12,636 bases of DNA from an uncultured Actinomycetes bacterium. GTDB taxonomy: Bacteria > Actinomycetota > Thermoleophilia > Solirubrobacterales > 70-9. A model generated the notes under the pieces. That model was not told the origin of the DNA and made no database searches. It worked only from the letters and a program-made list of their open reading frames with translations. This document shows positions 5,996-12,594 of this stretch, in pieces. The position numbers were made by a program, and so were the translations under genes. Each line of letters opens with the position of its first letter. Positions within the stretch are counted from its first letter, which is position 1. The stretch lies in assembly GCA_937907435.1 (NCBI GenBank), contig CALCIA010000152.1, forward strand, positions 1 through 12,636, read 5' to 3'.

Positions 5996-6928
5996 TCAGC
6001 CGCCCGGCGCGGGCGGCGGGCGTTCGGGGATCGACTGGCCGGCTTCGATCCGGGCGCGCAGTTCGGGGCCGCGGCCGGCGGCGACCGCACGGGCGGCGCG
6101 GGCGGCGCTCAGCTCGACCTGGTGGTCGATCGCCAGGTCGAGCAGGTCCTGTTTTTCGATGTCCTCCTTCGCCCAGCGCAGGAAGACCCAGCCGAAGATG
6201 CAGAGGGCGAGGATCGTGCACTCGGCCATCAGGATCGCCCCCGAGGTGCTCTGGTCGGCGATCGGCGTGATGCCCACCGCTTCGGCGGTCGCCGAGTAGT
6301 CCGGGTACATCACCACGTTCGACCACATGAAGACGTTCGCCATCACCATCGCCGGCGCCCAGATGAAGACCGTGTAGATGACGTGGGCGCCCTTGCCGAA
6401 CCACTGCGGCTTCGGCAGCGGCCCGAAGAGCGGCATCCAGAGCAGGATGCCGGTGCCGAGGAACAACATGTGCTCGAGCACGTGCAGGGTGGTGTCGGTG
6501 AGGACCGCCTGGTAGAGGAACGGGATGTGCCAGATGTAGAGGTTGATGGTGAAGAGGGAGATCGCCACGACCGGGTGGGTGAGGACGCGCAGCGGCCGGC
6601 CCGCGCGGAAGCTGAGGAGCGGCTGCAGCAGCGGGCCGGTGAAGCCGAGGACGATGAGGAGCGAGGCGACGTCGGCCAGCATCAGGTGCTGGATCATGTG
6701 GACCCAGAGGAGCTTGTCGGCCTGGTCGTCGAGCGGCCCCGCCACCGAGGCGCCGACCACGATGATCCCGAAGGCGAAGCAGAGCTGCCGCCAGATCGGG
6801 ACGGGCCGGCCTTCGTCGGCGAGCGTGTTGGCGCGCTTCAGGTAGGCGGCGGCGAGCGCCAGCGGCACCGCGACGTCCATCGCCGTCCAGAAGGTGTCGA
6901 CGACGCCGGCGACCGGGACGATGCTCAT
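5996..6928 (-). CDS. ctaG: Cytochrome c oxidase assembly protein, CtaG/caa3 family (multi-pass membrane protein)
   Basis: The 310-residue polytopic membrane protein has about seven hydrophobic segments (first at roughly 10-28, then 48-64, 84-102, 122-140, 150-168, 183-202 and 230-252). Its cytoplasmic tail is charged and Pro-rich. Conserved His and Trp motifs of the caa3_CtaG family are present: HMIQHLMLADV (H77, H81), WHIPFLY (H134) and HVLEHMLF (H149, H153). These His residues are thought to take part in copper delivery or binding during assembly of caa3/aa3 oxidases. The ATG at 6928 is chosen because GGAGG lies 7 nt before it; the nearby ATG at 6934 would be too close. The start overlaps by ATGA the stop of a 45-codon upstream ORF, suggesting translational coupling. 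No oxidase subunit genes are nearby. The gene name follows the family only. Confidence 0.88.
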   Translation of the reverse strand: MSIVPVAGVVDTFWTAMDVAVPLALAAAYLKRANTLADEGRPVPIWRQLCFAFGIIVVGASVAGPLDDQADKLLWVHMIQHLMLADVASLLIVLGFTGPLLQPLLSFRAGRPLRVLTHPVVAISLFTINLYIWHIPFLYQAVLTDTTLHVLEHMLFLGTGILLWMPLFGPLPKPQWFGKGAHVIYTVFIWAPAMVMANVFMWSNVVMYPDYSATAEAVGITPIADQSTSGAILMAECTILALCIFGWVFLRWAKEDIEKQDLLDLAIDHQVELSAARAARAVAAGRGPELRARIEAGQSIPERPPPAPGG

Positions 6929-7062
6929 CGGCATGCCTCCGCCACGGCGGGGTTCAGGGTTGGCTCGGCGATGGAGACGGCCGCCAGGACGAGCAGCGCC
7001 TTGAGGCTTCGGGCCGCGATCGCCGTCGGCGCCGCGAGGCACCGATCGTCGCGAATCGGCAT
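6925..7062 (-). CDS. Small ORF (45 aa) overlapping the ctaG start; unknown function
   Basis: This ORF (MPIRDDRCLAAP...) has a basic N-terminal half and a hydrophobic stretch ALLVLAAVSIA (about residues 22-32), ending in AVAEACR. Its TGA overlaps the ctaG ATG as ATGA. By hand count its G+C by codon position is about 73% (first), 58% (second) and 87% (third), the order expected of real coding sequence in a high-GC genome. A TATTCT hexamer ends exactly 6 nt before the ATG, so it would be translated from a leaderless mRNA. It may be a membrane-associated or secreted micropeptide, or a leader peptide coupling translation to ctaG. I do not recognise a family. An alternative is that it is simply the 5' leader of ctaG. 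Confidence 0.5.
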   Translation of the reverse strand: MPIRDDRCLAAPTAIAARSLKALLVLAAVSIAEPTLNPAVAEACR

Positions 7063-7068
7063 ACCCAC

Positions 7069-7074
7069 AGAATA
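7069..7074 (-). promoter_or_regulatory. Candidate -10 box for the small ORF-ctaG unit
   Basis: TATTCT on the minus strand matches the TAnnnT consensus well and ends 6 nt before the ATG at 7062 (TATTCT-GTGGGT-ATG), as expected for leaderless transcription. No convincing -35 was seen 17-18 nt upstream. Confidence 0.45.
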
Positions 7075-7100
7075 GGGCCATCGAGCCCTCCCGGCGGTGG

Positions 7101-7106
7101 TAGCGT
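7101..7106 (+). promoter_or_regulatory. Candidate -10 box for the GFA-family gene
   Basis: TAGCGT fits TAnnnT and would give a start near 7113 and a leader of about 36 nt containing the GAGGAG ribosome-binding site. It is divergent from, and 26 nt away from, the candidate -10 serving the ctaG unit. No clear -35 was seen. Confidence 0.3.
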
Positions 7107-7148
7107 CGTCCGTGGGTCACTACAACGCCGATTCGAGGAGAGTGCGTC

Positions 7149-7538
7149 ATGGCTGAAGCGCTGAAAGGTGCGTGCCTCTGCGGCAGCATCGCGTACGAGG
7201 TCAAAGATCCGGAGGCGATGGGCTACTGCCATTGCACCCGCTGCCAGCGGTGGACCGGCTCGAGCCTGGCCGGGGTCGTCGTCGCCAAGGAGAACTTCCA
7301 CTTCACCGACGGCGAGGACCTGGTCGAAACCTACGAAAGCGAGTTCGCCCCGCGCAACTTCTGCGGCAACTGCGGCTCCAGCATCTACGACGACCTCGGC
7401 GACAAATACTTCGTCGCGGCCGGCCTCATGCGCGACCTCGACATGACCCCGGCCTTCCACCTCCAGGTCGCCTACAAAGCCCCTTGGGAGCAGATCGGCG
7501 ACAGCGCCGAGCAGTACGCCGAGAACCCGCCGGCGTAG
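7149..7538 (+). CDS. GFA/CENP-V-family zinc-binding protein
   Basis: The 129-residue cytoplasmic protein has the full zinc-site pattern of the GFA (glutathione-dependent formaldehyde-activating enzyme) fold: GACLCGSIAYEV (C9, C11), YCHCTRCQRWTGSS (C27, C29, C32) and NFCGNCGSSIY (C72, C75). These normally hold one structural and one labile zinc. Family members range from S-hydroxymethylglutathione synthase to enzymes of unknown substrate. Since actinobacteria usually lack glutathione, a generic GFA-family call is safer than a formaldehyde role. The start is the ATG with GAGGAG 8 nt upstream. The gene stands alone, divergent from the ctaG unit and convergent with the SIS gene, with a shared hairpin 7 nt after its stop. 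Length is typical of the family. Confidence 0.9.
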   Translation: MAEALKGACLCGSIAYEVKDPEAMGYCHCTRCQRWTGSSLAGVVVAKENFHFTDGEDLVETYESEFAPRNFCGNCGSSIYDDLGDKYFVAAGLMRDLDMTPAFHLQVAYKAPWEQIGDSAEQYAENPPA

Positions 7539-7544
7539 GCGCCG

Positions 7545-7590
7545 CGCTCGCTGAGTTGTCCCCGCTCTGAGGTGGACAACTCAGCGAGCG
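7545..7590. terminator. Bidirectional hairpin terminator between convergent genes
   Basis: Perfect 17-bp arms (7545-7561 and 7574-7590) surround a 12-nt loop (CCGCTCTGAGGT on plus, ACCTCAGAGCGG on minus). It fills almost the whole gap between the convergent GFA-family gene (stop at 7538) and the SIS gene (stop at 7592-7594), which fits a terminator used from both sides. There is no U-tract on either strand. Confidence 0.75.
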
Positions 7591-7591
7591 G

Positions 7592-8566
7592 TCAACGGGA
7601 CGGCGCCTGCGATGCGCCGAGAGCCCAGAGGGACTGGTCGGCCCAGGCGCCGAGGATCACGGTGTCGGGGTCGACGTCCTGGCGGTCGGCCCAGCGGCAG
7701 GCGAGGGTCTGGAGGCGGACGGTCAGCGGGAGCTGGGCGAGCAGCGGGTGCAGGCCGGGAGGCGGGTCGAGGCGGGCGACCGGGATGCCCTCCTGCTCGG
7801 CGGCGTCGGCCACGGCCGCGGTGAGGCCGGTGGGGTCGCCGTCCGGGTCGAGGGCGATCAGCTGGTCCTCGCTCCTCAGCGGGACGGCGGAGCCGTGCAG
7901 CAGGTACTCGGCCTCGAAGCCCTCGGCGAGGACGCGGGCGGCCTCGCGGAGCTTCAGCGCTCCCTCGCGGGCGGTCGTCGCCGCCGGGCCGGCGCCGAAG
8001 AGGACGGTGAGGCGGCGCGGCGGCGCGGCGACCGGCAGCGGCGCGACGCCGGCGTCGTCGACCAGGCCGGGGAGCGCCGCCAGGTCCGCCGCGGTCCACT
8101 CCTCGCCGCCGAGCGCCGAGGCGAGGCGGGCGATGGCGAGCAGCGCGGCAAGGTAACTGGCGGTGTAGGTCTCCGAGCGCTCCGGCGGGGCGGCCTCGAT
8201 CGCCTCCGGCCAACCCTTGCCTTCGGCGGTGATCGTGAGCAGGCGGGTGCCGGCGGCAAGCGCGTCCTCGCGGGCCCGGCCGGCGAAGGCCGTCTCGGTG
8301 GTGTGGCTGATGACGATCAGCGCGTCGTCGGGACCGGGCGACGGCGGCGCCGCGACGAAGCTCGCCGCCGAGCGGGCGCGGGCGTCGAGGCCCGCGGTCG
8401 CCAGCATCGCCGCGCCGAGGCACGCCGCGTGCTCGCTGGTGCCGGTGCCGACGAGCCAGACCCGCCGGGCGCCCTCGAGCCGCGCGAGCGCCGGCGCCAG
8501 GTCGAGGCCGAGAACGTGGCGCAGGACCCGCCCCTGGATCGCGATCGTCTCGGCGAGCGCGCTCAT
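7592..8566 (-). CDS. SIS-domain protein, sugar-phosphate isomerase/deaminase-like (GlmS isomerase-domain type)
   Basis: The 324-residue protein carries two SIS domains (about 30-160 and 185-315). The first has LVGTGTSEHAACLG (38-51) and a VISHTTETAFAG loop (85-96), which place Ser/Thr residues for sugar-phosphate binding. The second has FGAGPAATTAREGALKLREA (190-209) and EAEYLLHG (218-225), characteristic of the GlmS/AgaS/FrlB group. The N-terminal glutamine amidotransferase domain of GlmS (Cys1) is absent, so it is not a complete glucosamine-6-phosphate synthase. A deaminase, isomerase or deglycase acting on an amino-sugar or glycated-amine phosphate is likely; the substrate is unknown. The ATG has GGGAGG 7 nt upstream and overlaps the peroxiredoxin stop as ATGA, so the two are translationally coupled. 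Confidence 0.87.
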   Translation of the reverse strand: MSALAETIAIQGRVLRHVLGLDLAPALARLEGARRVWLVGTGTSEHAACLGAAMLATAGLDARARSAASFVAAPPSPGPDDALIVISHTTETAFAGRAREDALAAGTRLLTITAEGKGWPEAIEAAPPERSETYTASYLAALLAIARLASALGGEEWTAADLAALPGLVDDAGVAPLPVAAPPRRLTVLFGAGPAATTAREGALKLREAARVLAEGFEAEYLLHGSAVPLRSEDQLIALDPDGDPTGLTAAVADAAEQEGIPVARLDPPPGLHPLLAQLPLTVRLQTLACRWADRQDVDPDTVILGAWADQSLWALGASQAPSR

Positions 8567-9177
8567 CGGGCAACCTCCCGGGGACGGTTGTTCGCCATAC
8601 GCGGAGAAGCGTCGAGGGCGGCGCCGCAGAGCCAGGCCAGCACCTCGCCGGCATCACGGTCGGGCGGGAAGACGGGGTAGAAGACTTTGACGATCCGACC
8701 GCGCGCGGCGACGAAGGTGAGGCGGCGGTAGAGGGTTCGGCCTTCGACCGCGAAGGTGGGCAGCCCGAGCGCCTGGCGCAGGCGCAGGCCATCGTCGCCG
8801 AGGAGCGCGAACGAGATCTGCTCGCGGGCGGCGAACTCGGCCTGCTCCGCGGACGCCTGGGCGCTGATCCCGACCACCGCCGCGCCGAGCCGTTCGAAGT
8901 CGGCAAGCGCGTCGCGATACGCGCAGCTCTGCGGCGTGCAGCCGCGGGCGCCGGGGATGTCGTCCCAGCCGTGCGGCGACGCCACACCGGGCGTGCCGGT
9001 CCTCGGGTAGACGTAGGCGACCAGCAGGCCGGCGGCAAGCTCGCCGAGCCGCGCCTCGCCGGCGGTCGTCGCCGGCAGCGCGAGTTCGGGAACCTTCCTC
9101 CCGACCAGGCCGTCCGCGGCCCCGTCGTCCACCGGAATCGGCAGGTCGTCGGGCAGCCGCGTGTAATCGGCGCTCAT
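8563..9177 (-). CDS. Peroxiredoxin-like redoxin (AhpC/TSA, PrxQ-like) with an insertion before the catalytic cysteine
   Basis: The 204-residue thioredoxin-fold protein contains LLVAYVYPRTGTPG (51-64), a 15-residue insertion, and then GCTPQSCAYRDALADF (79-94). C80 and C85 have the spacing of peroxidatic and resolving cysteines in PrxQ/BCP proteins (C-x4-C). Further family features are VVGISAQ (101-107), FALLGDDGLRLRQALGLP (123-140) and a late VKVFYPVFPP strand. It probably reduces peroxides using thioredoxin-like partners. In standard PrxQ the TPG is followed directly by the cysteine; here V64-R78 intervenes, as I recall from a known subgroup. The ATG at 9177 lacks a Shine-Dalgarno but has a -10-like CACGAT ending 6 nt upstream, consistent with a leaderless mRNA. 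It is first gene of a two-gene operon with the SIS protein and divergent from the cupin gene. Confidence 0.88.
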   Translation of the reverse strand: MSADYTRLPDDLPIPVDDGAADGLVGRKVPELALPATTAGEARLGELAAGLLVAYVYPRTGTPGVASPHGWDDIPGARGCTPQSCAYRDALADFERLGAAVVGISAQASAEQAEFAAREQISFALLGDDGLRLRQALGLPTFAVEGRTLYRRLTFVAARGRIVKVFYPVFPPDRDAGEVLAWLCGAALDASPRMANNRPREVAR

Positions 9178-9183
9178 CGGGCC

Positions 9184-9189
9184 ATCGTG
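9184..9189 (-). promoter_or_regulatory. Candidate -10 box, leaderless peroxiredoxin mRNA
   Basis: CACGAT on the minus strand keeps the key A2 and T6 of the -10 hexamer and ends 6 nt before the ATG at 9177. No Shine-Dalgarno lies in between. The match is weaker than at the other leaderless candidates. Confidence 0.3.
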
Positions 9190-9270
9190 TCGCGGCCGGC
9201 CCGCCGAACGCAACCGCCACCGCGGCACAACCCCGCCCCGCCTTTCGGCCATCGCGGCCTCCGGCCGGGC

Positions 9271-9276
9271 TATGGT
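9271..9276 (+). promoter_or_regulatory. Candidate -10 box, leaderless cupin mRNA
   Basis: TATGGT fits TAnnnT and ends 6 nt before the GTG at 9283 (TATGGT-CGTCGC-GTG). The absence of any Shine-Dalgarno before this GTG supports transcription starting at or next to the start codon. Confidence 0.4.
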
Positions 9277-9282
9277 CGTCGC

Positions 9283-9711
9283 GTGGCCGCCGAACCACAG
9301 GTCGTCTGGATGCCGGGCCGCGTCCGCACCGAGATCCACCTGACCGGGGCCGACACCGGCGGCGCCTTCTGCCTGCTCGTCGACCACCCGCCGCCCGGCT
9401 GGTCGCTGCCGCCGCACATACATAAGGACGCGGCCGAGACGATCCACGTGGTCGAGGGCGAGTTCGAGCTGACGGCGGGCGGGGCGACCGAGCGCCTCGG
9501 GCCCGGCCAGACCGCCCACATCCCGGCCGGCGTCGTCCACTCCGGCGCCAACGTCGGCGCCGCCGTCGGCCGCCGCCTCCTCACCTTCTCCCCCGCCGGC
9601 ATGGAGGCGTTCTTCCGCGAGGCGGGCGCGCCGTCACCCGACGCTGAGGTCGATCGCGACGCCGTCCTCGACGCCGCGATCCGGCATGGCTGGCGGTTTT
9701 CAACTTCTTAA
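9283..9711 (+). CDS. Small single-domain cupin protein
   Basis: The 142-residue protein is a single cupin-2 beta barrel. Motif 1 is PPHIHKDAAETIHVVEGEFE (residues 43-62), with likely metal ligands H45, H47 and E52. Motif 2 is PGQTAHIPAGVVHSG (74-88), with H86. A short C-terminal helix (FFREAG) follows. Such cupins may be dioxygenases, isomerases or binding proteins; the substrate cannot be told. The GTG start is favoured because a -10-like TATGGT ends 6 nt upstream and the frame before it reads through the divergent promoter region; an ATG at 9310 is an alternative. The stop codon (9709-9711) lies one base before the furA -35, so the cupin transcript must run into or end at the furA promoter. 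It may be co-regulated with the divergent peroxiredoxin. Confidence 0.83.
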   Translation: MAAEPQVVWMPGRVRTEIHLTGADTGGAFCLLVDHPPPGWSLPPHIHKDAAETIHVVEGEFELTAGGATERLGPGQTAHIPAGVVHSGANVGAAVGRRLLTFSPAGMEAFFREAGAPSPDAEVDRDAVLDAAIRHGWRFSTS

Positions 9712-9712
9712 C

Positions 9713-9740
9713 TTGATTCATTCCAGAAAAGCTGCATACT
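9713..9740 (+). promoter_or_regulatory. furA-katG promoter/operator
   Basis: TTGATT (9713-9718) and CATACT (9735-9740) are separated by 16 nt, and CATACT ends 7 nt before the TTG start of furA, so the mRNA is probably leaderless or nearly so. The spacer, TTGATTCATTCCAGAAAAGC, is strikingly AT-rich against its surroundings. From memory it closely resembles the conserved furA promoter of mycobacteria (TTGACTCATTCCAGAAAA), where FurA binds to repress itself and katG. Autoregulation by FurA is therefore likely. Confidence 0.75.
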
Positions 9741-9747
9741 GCTCCCC

Positions 9748-10188
9748 TTGTCTCCGACCGTCGACTACGAGCAGCTGCTGCGGGGGGCGGACCTGCGGGT
9801 CACCCGGCCGCGGCTCGCGGCGCTTGCCGCCGTGCACGACAACCCGCACGCCGATACCGGCTCGCTGACGCGGGCGATCCGTGACGACCTCGGCGAAGTT
9901 TCGTCGCAGGCCATCTACGACGTGCTGCGGGCGCTCACCGACTCTGGGCTGGTGCGGCGGATCGAGCCCGCCGGCTCGGTCGCCCGTTACGAGTCGCGGG
10001 TCGGCGACAACCATCACCACGTCATCTGCCGCTCCTGCGGCGCGATCGCCGACGTCGACTGTGCCGTCGGCCACACCCCCTGCCTCACCGCGTCCGAGAC
10101 CCACGGCTTCACGATCGACGAGGCCGAGGTCATCTACTGGGGCGCCTGCCCCGACTGCGCCGACGCGCGTCCCAACCCCACGAACTGA
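9748..10188 (+). CDS. furA: Fur-family peroxide-responsive repressor FurA
   Basis: The 146-residue protein has an N-terminal winged helix (about 12-80: LRVTRPRLAAL, EVSSQAIYDVLRALTDSGLVRRI) and a C-terminal dimerisation/metal domain. HHHVICRSCG (H89-H91, C94, C97) and the later CPDC (C134, C137) form the structural zinc site; further family residues are DVDC (102-105) and PCL (111-113). DVDCAVG..PCLTAS is typical of actinobacterial FurA/CatR regulators rather than iron-uptake Fur. It should bind the AT-rich operator just upstream and release it on peroxide oxidation, derepressing katG 23 nt downstream. The start is the TTG at 9748; no in-frame ATG exists nearby, and the promoter spacing suggests leaderless translation. 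Confidence 0.92.
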   Translation: MSPTVDYEQLLRGADLRVTRPRLAALAAVHDNPHADTGSLTRAIRDDLGEVSSQAIYDVLRALTDSGLVRRIEPAGSVARYESRVGDNHHHVICRSCGAIADVDCAVGHTPCLTASETHGFTIDEAEVIYWGACPDCADARPNPTN

Positions 10189-10211
10189 AGCGAACGAAGG
10201 AAAGGAACCCA

Positions 10212-12452
10212 GTGTCTGACACCCACGAGACGCCCGACGCCGTCGTCGGGAAGATGGACGAGCCGCAGGCCAACGAAGCGGAGAAGTGCCCGGTCGCCCA
10301 CCGCGCGCCGGAGCCCGTCGAGGGCGGCGGCAACAACGGCTGGTGGCCGCAGCGGCTGAACCTGAAGATCCTCGCCAAGAACTCGCCGCTGACCAACCCA
10401 CTGGGCAGCGACTTCGATTACGCGGCCGCCTTCGAATCGCTCGACCTCGACGCGGTGAAGAAGGACATCGAGGAGGTGCTGACCACCTCGCAGGACTGGT
10501 GGCCCGCCGACTTCGGCCACTACGGCCCGCTGGTCGTCCGCATGGCCTGGCACGGCGCCGGCACCTACCGGCTGAGCGACGGCCGCGGCGGCGCCGGGAC
10601 CGGCCAGCAGCGCTTCGCGCCGCTCAACTCCTGGCCCGACAACGGCAACCTCGACAAGGCCCGCCGCCTGCTCTGGCCGGTCAAGCAGAAGTACGGCAAA
10701 AACATCTCCTGGGCCGACCTGCTGATCCTCTCCGGCAACGTCGCGCTGGAGTCGATGGGCTTCGAGCTCTTCGGCTGGGCCGGCGGGCGGATCGACGCCT
10801 GGGAACCGGACGACGACGTCTACTGGGGCCCGGAGCAGGTCTGGCTCACCGACCAGCGCCGCGATGCCGACAACGAAGTCGACAAACGCTGGGGCGCCAG
10901 CGAGATGGGGCTGATCTACGTCAACCCGGAGGGGCCGCAGGGCAACCCGGACCCGCTCGCCGCGGCGAAGGACATCCGCGCGACGTTCGCCCAGATGGCG
11001 ATGGACGACGAAGAGACCGCGGCGCTGATCATCGGCGGCCACACCGTCGGCAAGACGCACGGCGCCGCCGATCCGGAAAAGTACGTCGGGCCGGAGCCGG
11101 AGCGGGCGCCGCTCGAGGCCCAGGGCCTCGGCTGGATCTCCAACTACAAGAGCGGCAACGGGACGGCGACCACCACCAGCGGCATCGAGGTCACCTGGAC
11201 CTACCACCCGACCCGCTTCGACAACGAGTTCCTCCACATCCTCTATGGCTACGAGTGGGAGCTGATGGAGAGCCCCGCGGGCGCCCACCAGTGGCGGCCG
11301 AAGGACGGCGGCGGCTCGGACATGGTGCCGGAGGCCGACGACCCGACCAAGCGCCGCGAGCCGCGCATGCTGACGACCGACCTGTCGCTGCGCTTCGACC
11401 CGATCTACGGGCCGATCACGCAGCGCTTCCTCGACAACCCGGACGAGCTGTGGGACGCCTTCGGGCGCGCCTGGTTCAAGCTGACCCATCGCGACATGGG
11501 CCCGCGCGAGCGTTATCTCGGCCCGGAGATCCCGGAGGAGGTGCTGATCTGGCAGGACCCGGTGCCGGATCCGACCGGCGAGCCGATCGACGCGGCAGAC
11601 GTCGCGGCGCTGAAGGAGCAGATCCTGGCGTCGGGGCTGCCGGTGTCGCAGCTGGTCGCGACGGCCTGGGCCTCGGCGTCCACCTTCCGCGGCAGCGACA
11701 AACGCGGTGGCGCCAACGGGGCGCGCGTGCGGCTCGAGCCGCAGAAGGACTGGGAGGTCAACGACCCGGGACAGCTCGCCAAGGTGCTGACCGTGCTGGA
11801 GAAGGTCCAGAGCGACTTCAACGGCGCGGGCGGGCATCAGGTGTCGCTGGCCGACCTGATCGTGCTGGGCGGCTGCGCCGCGGTCGAGCAGGCGGCGAAG
11901 AACGCCGGCCTGGCGACCCGGGTCCCCTTCACCCCCGGCCGCACCGACGCCGGCCAGGAGATGACCGACGTCGACTCGTTCGAATACCTCAAGCCGGCGG
12001 CGGACGGGTTCCGCAACTACCTCGGCGAGGATCCGCGGCTGCCGGGTGAGTACCTGCTGGTCGACCGGGCCAACCTGCTGACCCTGACCGCGCCGGAGAT
12101 GACGGTGCTGGTCGGCGGCCTGCGGGTCCTCGGCGCCAACAGCGGCGACTCCCAGCTCGGCGTCCTCACCGACCGTCCCGAGACGTTGACGAACGACTTC
12201 TTCGTCAACCTCCTCGACATGGACACGGTCTGGAAGCCGATCTCCCCCGACTCGACCACGTTCGAGGCCCGCGACCGCGACGGCAACCTGAAGTGGACCG
12301 GCAGCCGTGTCGACCTCGTCTTCGGCTCAAACTCCGAGCTGCGCGCGGTGGCCGAGGTCTACGCCTCCGACGACGCGAAGGAGAAGTTCGCGGAGGACTT
12401 CGTGGCCGCCTGGGACAAGGTCATGAACCTCGACCGGTTCGACGTGAAGTAG
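10212..12452 (+). CDS. katG: Catalase-peroxidase KatG
   Basis: The 746-residue bifunctional haem enzyme has near-normal family length (M. tuberculosis KatG is 740). The N-terminal domain has the distal triad R110, W113, H114 (RMAWHGAGTYR), the proximal haem ligand H277 (GGHTVGKTHG) and its partner D390 (LTTDLSLRF). The Trp-Tyr-Met adduct residues W113, Y236 (LIYVNPEGP) and M262 are all present, as is the mobile Arg R427 (THRDMGPRERY), so full catalase activity is expected. S323 corresponds to the S315 position known from isoniazid-resistant M. tuberculosis. The C-terminal half is the usual haem-free duplicate domain. The GTG start is supported by AAAGGA 5 nt upstream; translation follows furA after 23 nt in a furA-katG operon, so expression should rise when FurA is oxidised. 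It acts in the cytoplasm, removing hydrogen peroxide. Confidence 0.97.
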   Translation: MSDTHETPDAVVGKMDEPQANEAEKCPVAHRAPEPVEGGGNNGWWPQRLNLKILAKNSPLTNPLGSDFDYAAAFESLDLDAVKKDIEEVLTTSQDWWPADFGHYGPLVVRMAWHGAGTYRLSDGRGGAGTGQQRFAPLNSWPDNGNLDKARRLLWPVKQKYGKNISWADLLILSGNVALESMGFELFGWAGGRIDAWEPDDDVYWGPEQVWLTDQRRDADNEVDKRWGASEMGLIYVNPEGPQGNPDPLAAAKDIRATFAQMAMDDEETAALIIGGHTVGKTHGAADPEKYVGPEPERAPLEAQGLGWISNYKSGNGTATTTSGIEVTWTYHPTRFDNEFLHILYGYEWELMESPAGAHQWRPKDGGGSDMVPEADDPTKRREPRMLTTDLSLRFDPIYGPITQRFLDNPDELWDAFGRAWFKLTHRDMGPRERYLGPEIPEEVLIWQDPVPDPTGEPIDAADVAALKEQILASGLPVSQLVATAWASASTFRGSDKRGGANGARVRLEPQKDWEVNDPGQLAKVLTVLEKVQSDFNGAGGHQVSLADLIVLGGCAAVEQAAKNAGLATRVPFTPGRTDAGQEMTDVDSFEYLKPAADGFRNYLGEDPRLPGEYLLVDRANLLTLTAPEMTVLVGGLRVLGANSGDSQLGVLTDRPETLTNDFFVNLLDMDTVWKPISPDSTTFEARDRDGNLKWTGSRVDLVFGSNSELRAVAEVYASDDAKEKFAEDFVAAWDKVMNLDRFDVK

Positions 12453-12499
12453 GGGGCGTCGGGGCGTAGGGCCTGCGGAGAGGCGTAAGCCCTCCGGGT

Positions 12500-12542
12500 G
12501 AGTTCGCAGTTCTCCGCGCATAGCGCGGATTACTGCGAACTC
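12500..12542 (+). terminator. Two-storey hairpin after katG
   Basis: An outer 11-bp perfect stem (12500-12510 with 12532-12542) and an inner 7-bp perfect stem (12513-12519 with 12523-12529) are separated by a 2x2 internal loop, with a three-base ATA apical loop. It lies 47 nt after the katG stop and has no U-tract. It probably terminates or stabilises the 3' end of the furA-katG mRNA. Confidence 0.6.
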
Positions 12543-12594
12543 GCCGGGGCCGGTGGCCGTCCGGGCGGGTCGATGGCGGTGGGTGGGTCCTGGG

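Noticed and set aside
6929..7204. Upstream in-frame extension of ctaG to an ATG at 7204
   Set aside because: The extension runs through the divergent promoter region and into the GFA gene. The ATG at 6928 has an ideally spaced GGAGG.
7592..8566. Calling the SIS protein a complete GlmS (glucosamine-6-phosphate synthase)
   Set aside because: The N-terminal glutaminase domain with its Cys nucleophile is absent; only the isomerase-type half is present.
10134..11837. 567-codon open frame antisense to katG
   Set aside because: Long antisense open frames are expected opposite high-GC genes with G/C third positions. KatG on the plus strand is unambiguous, and the antisense protein matches nothing recognisable.
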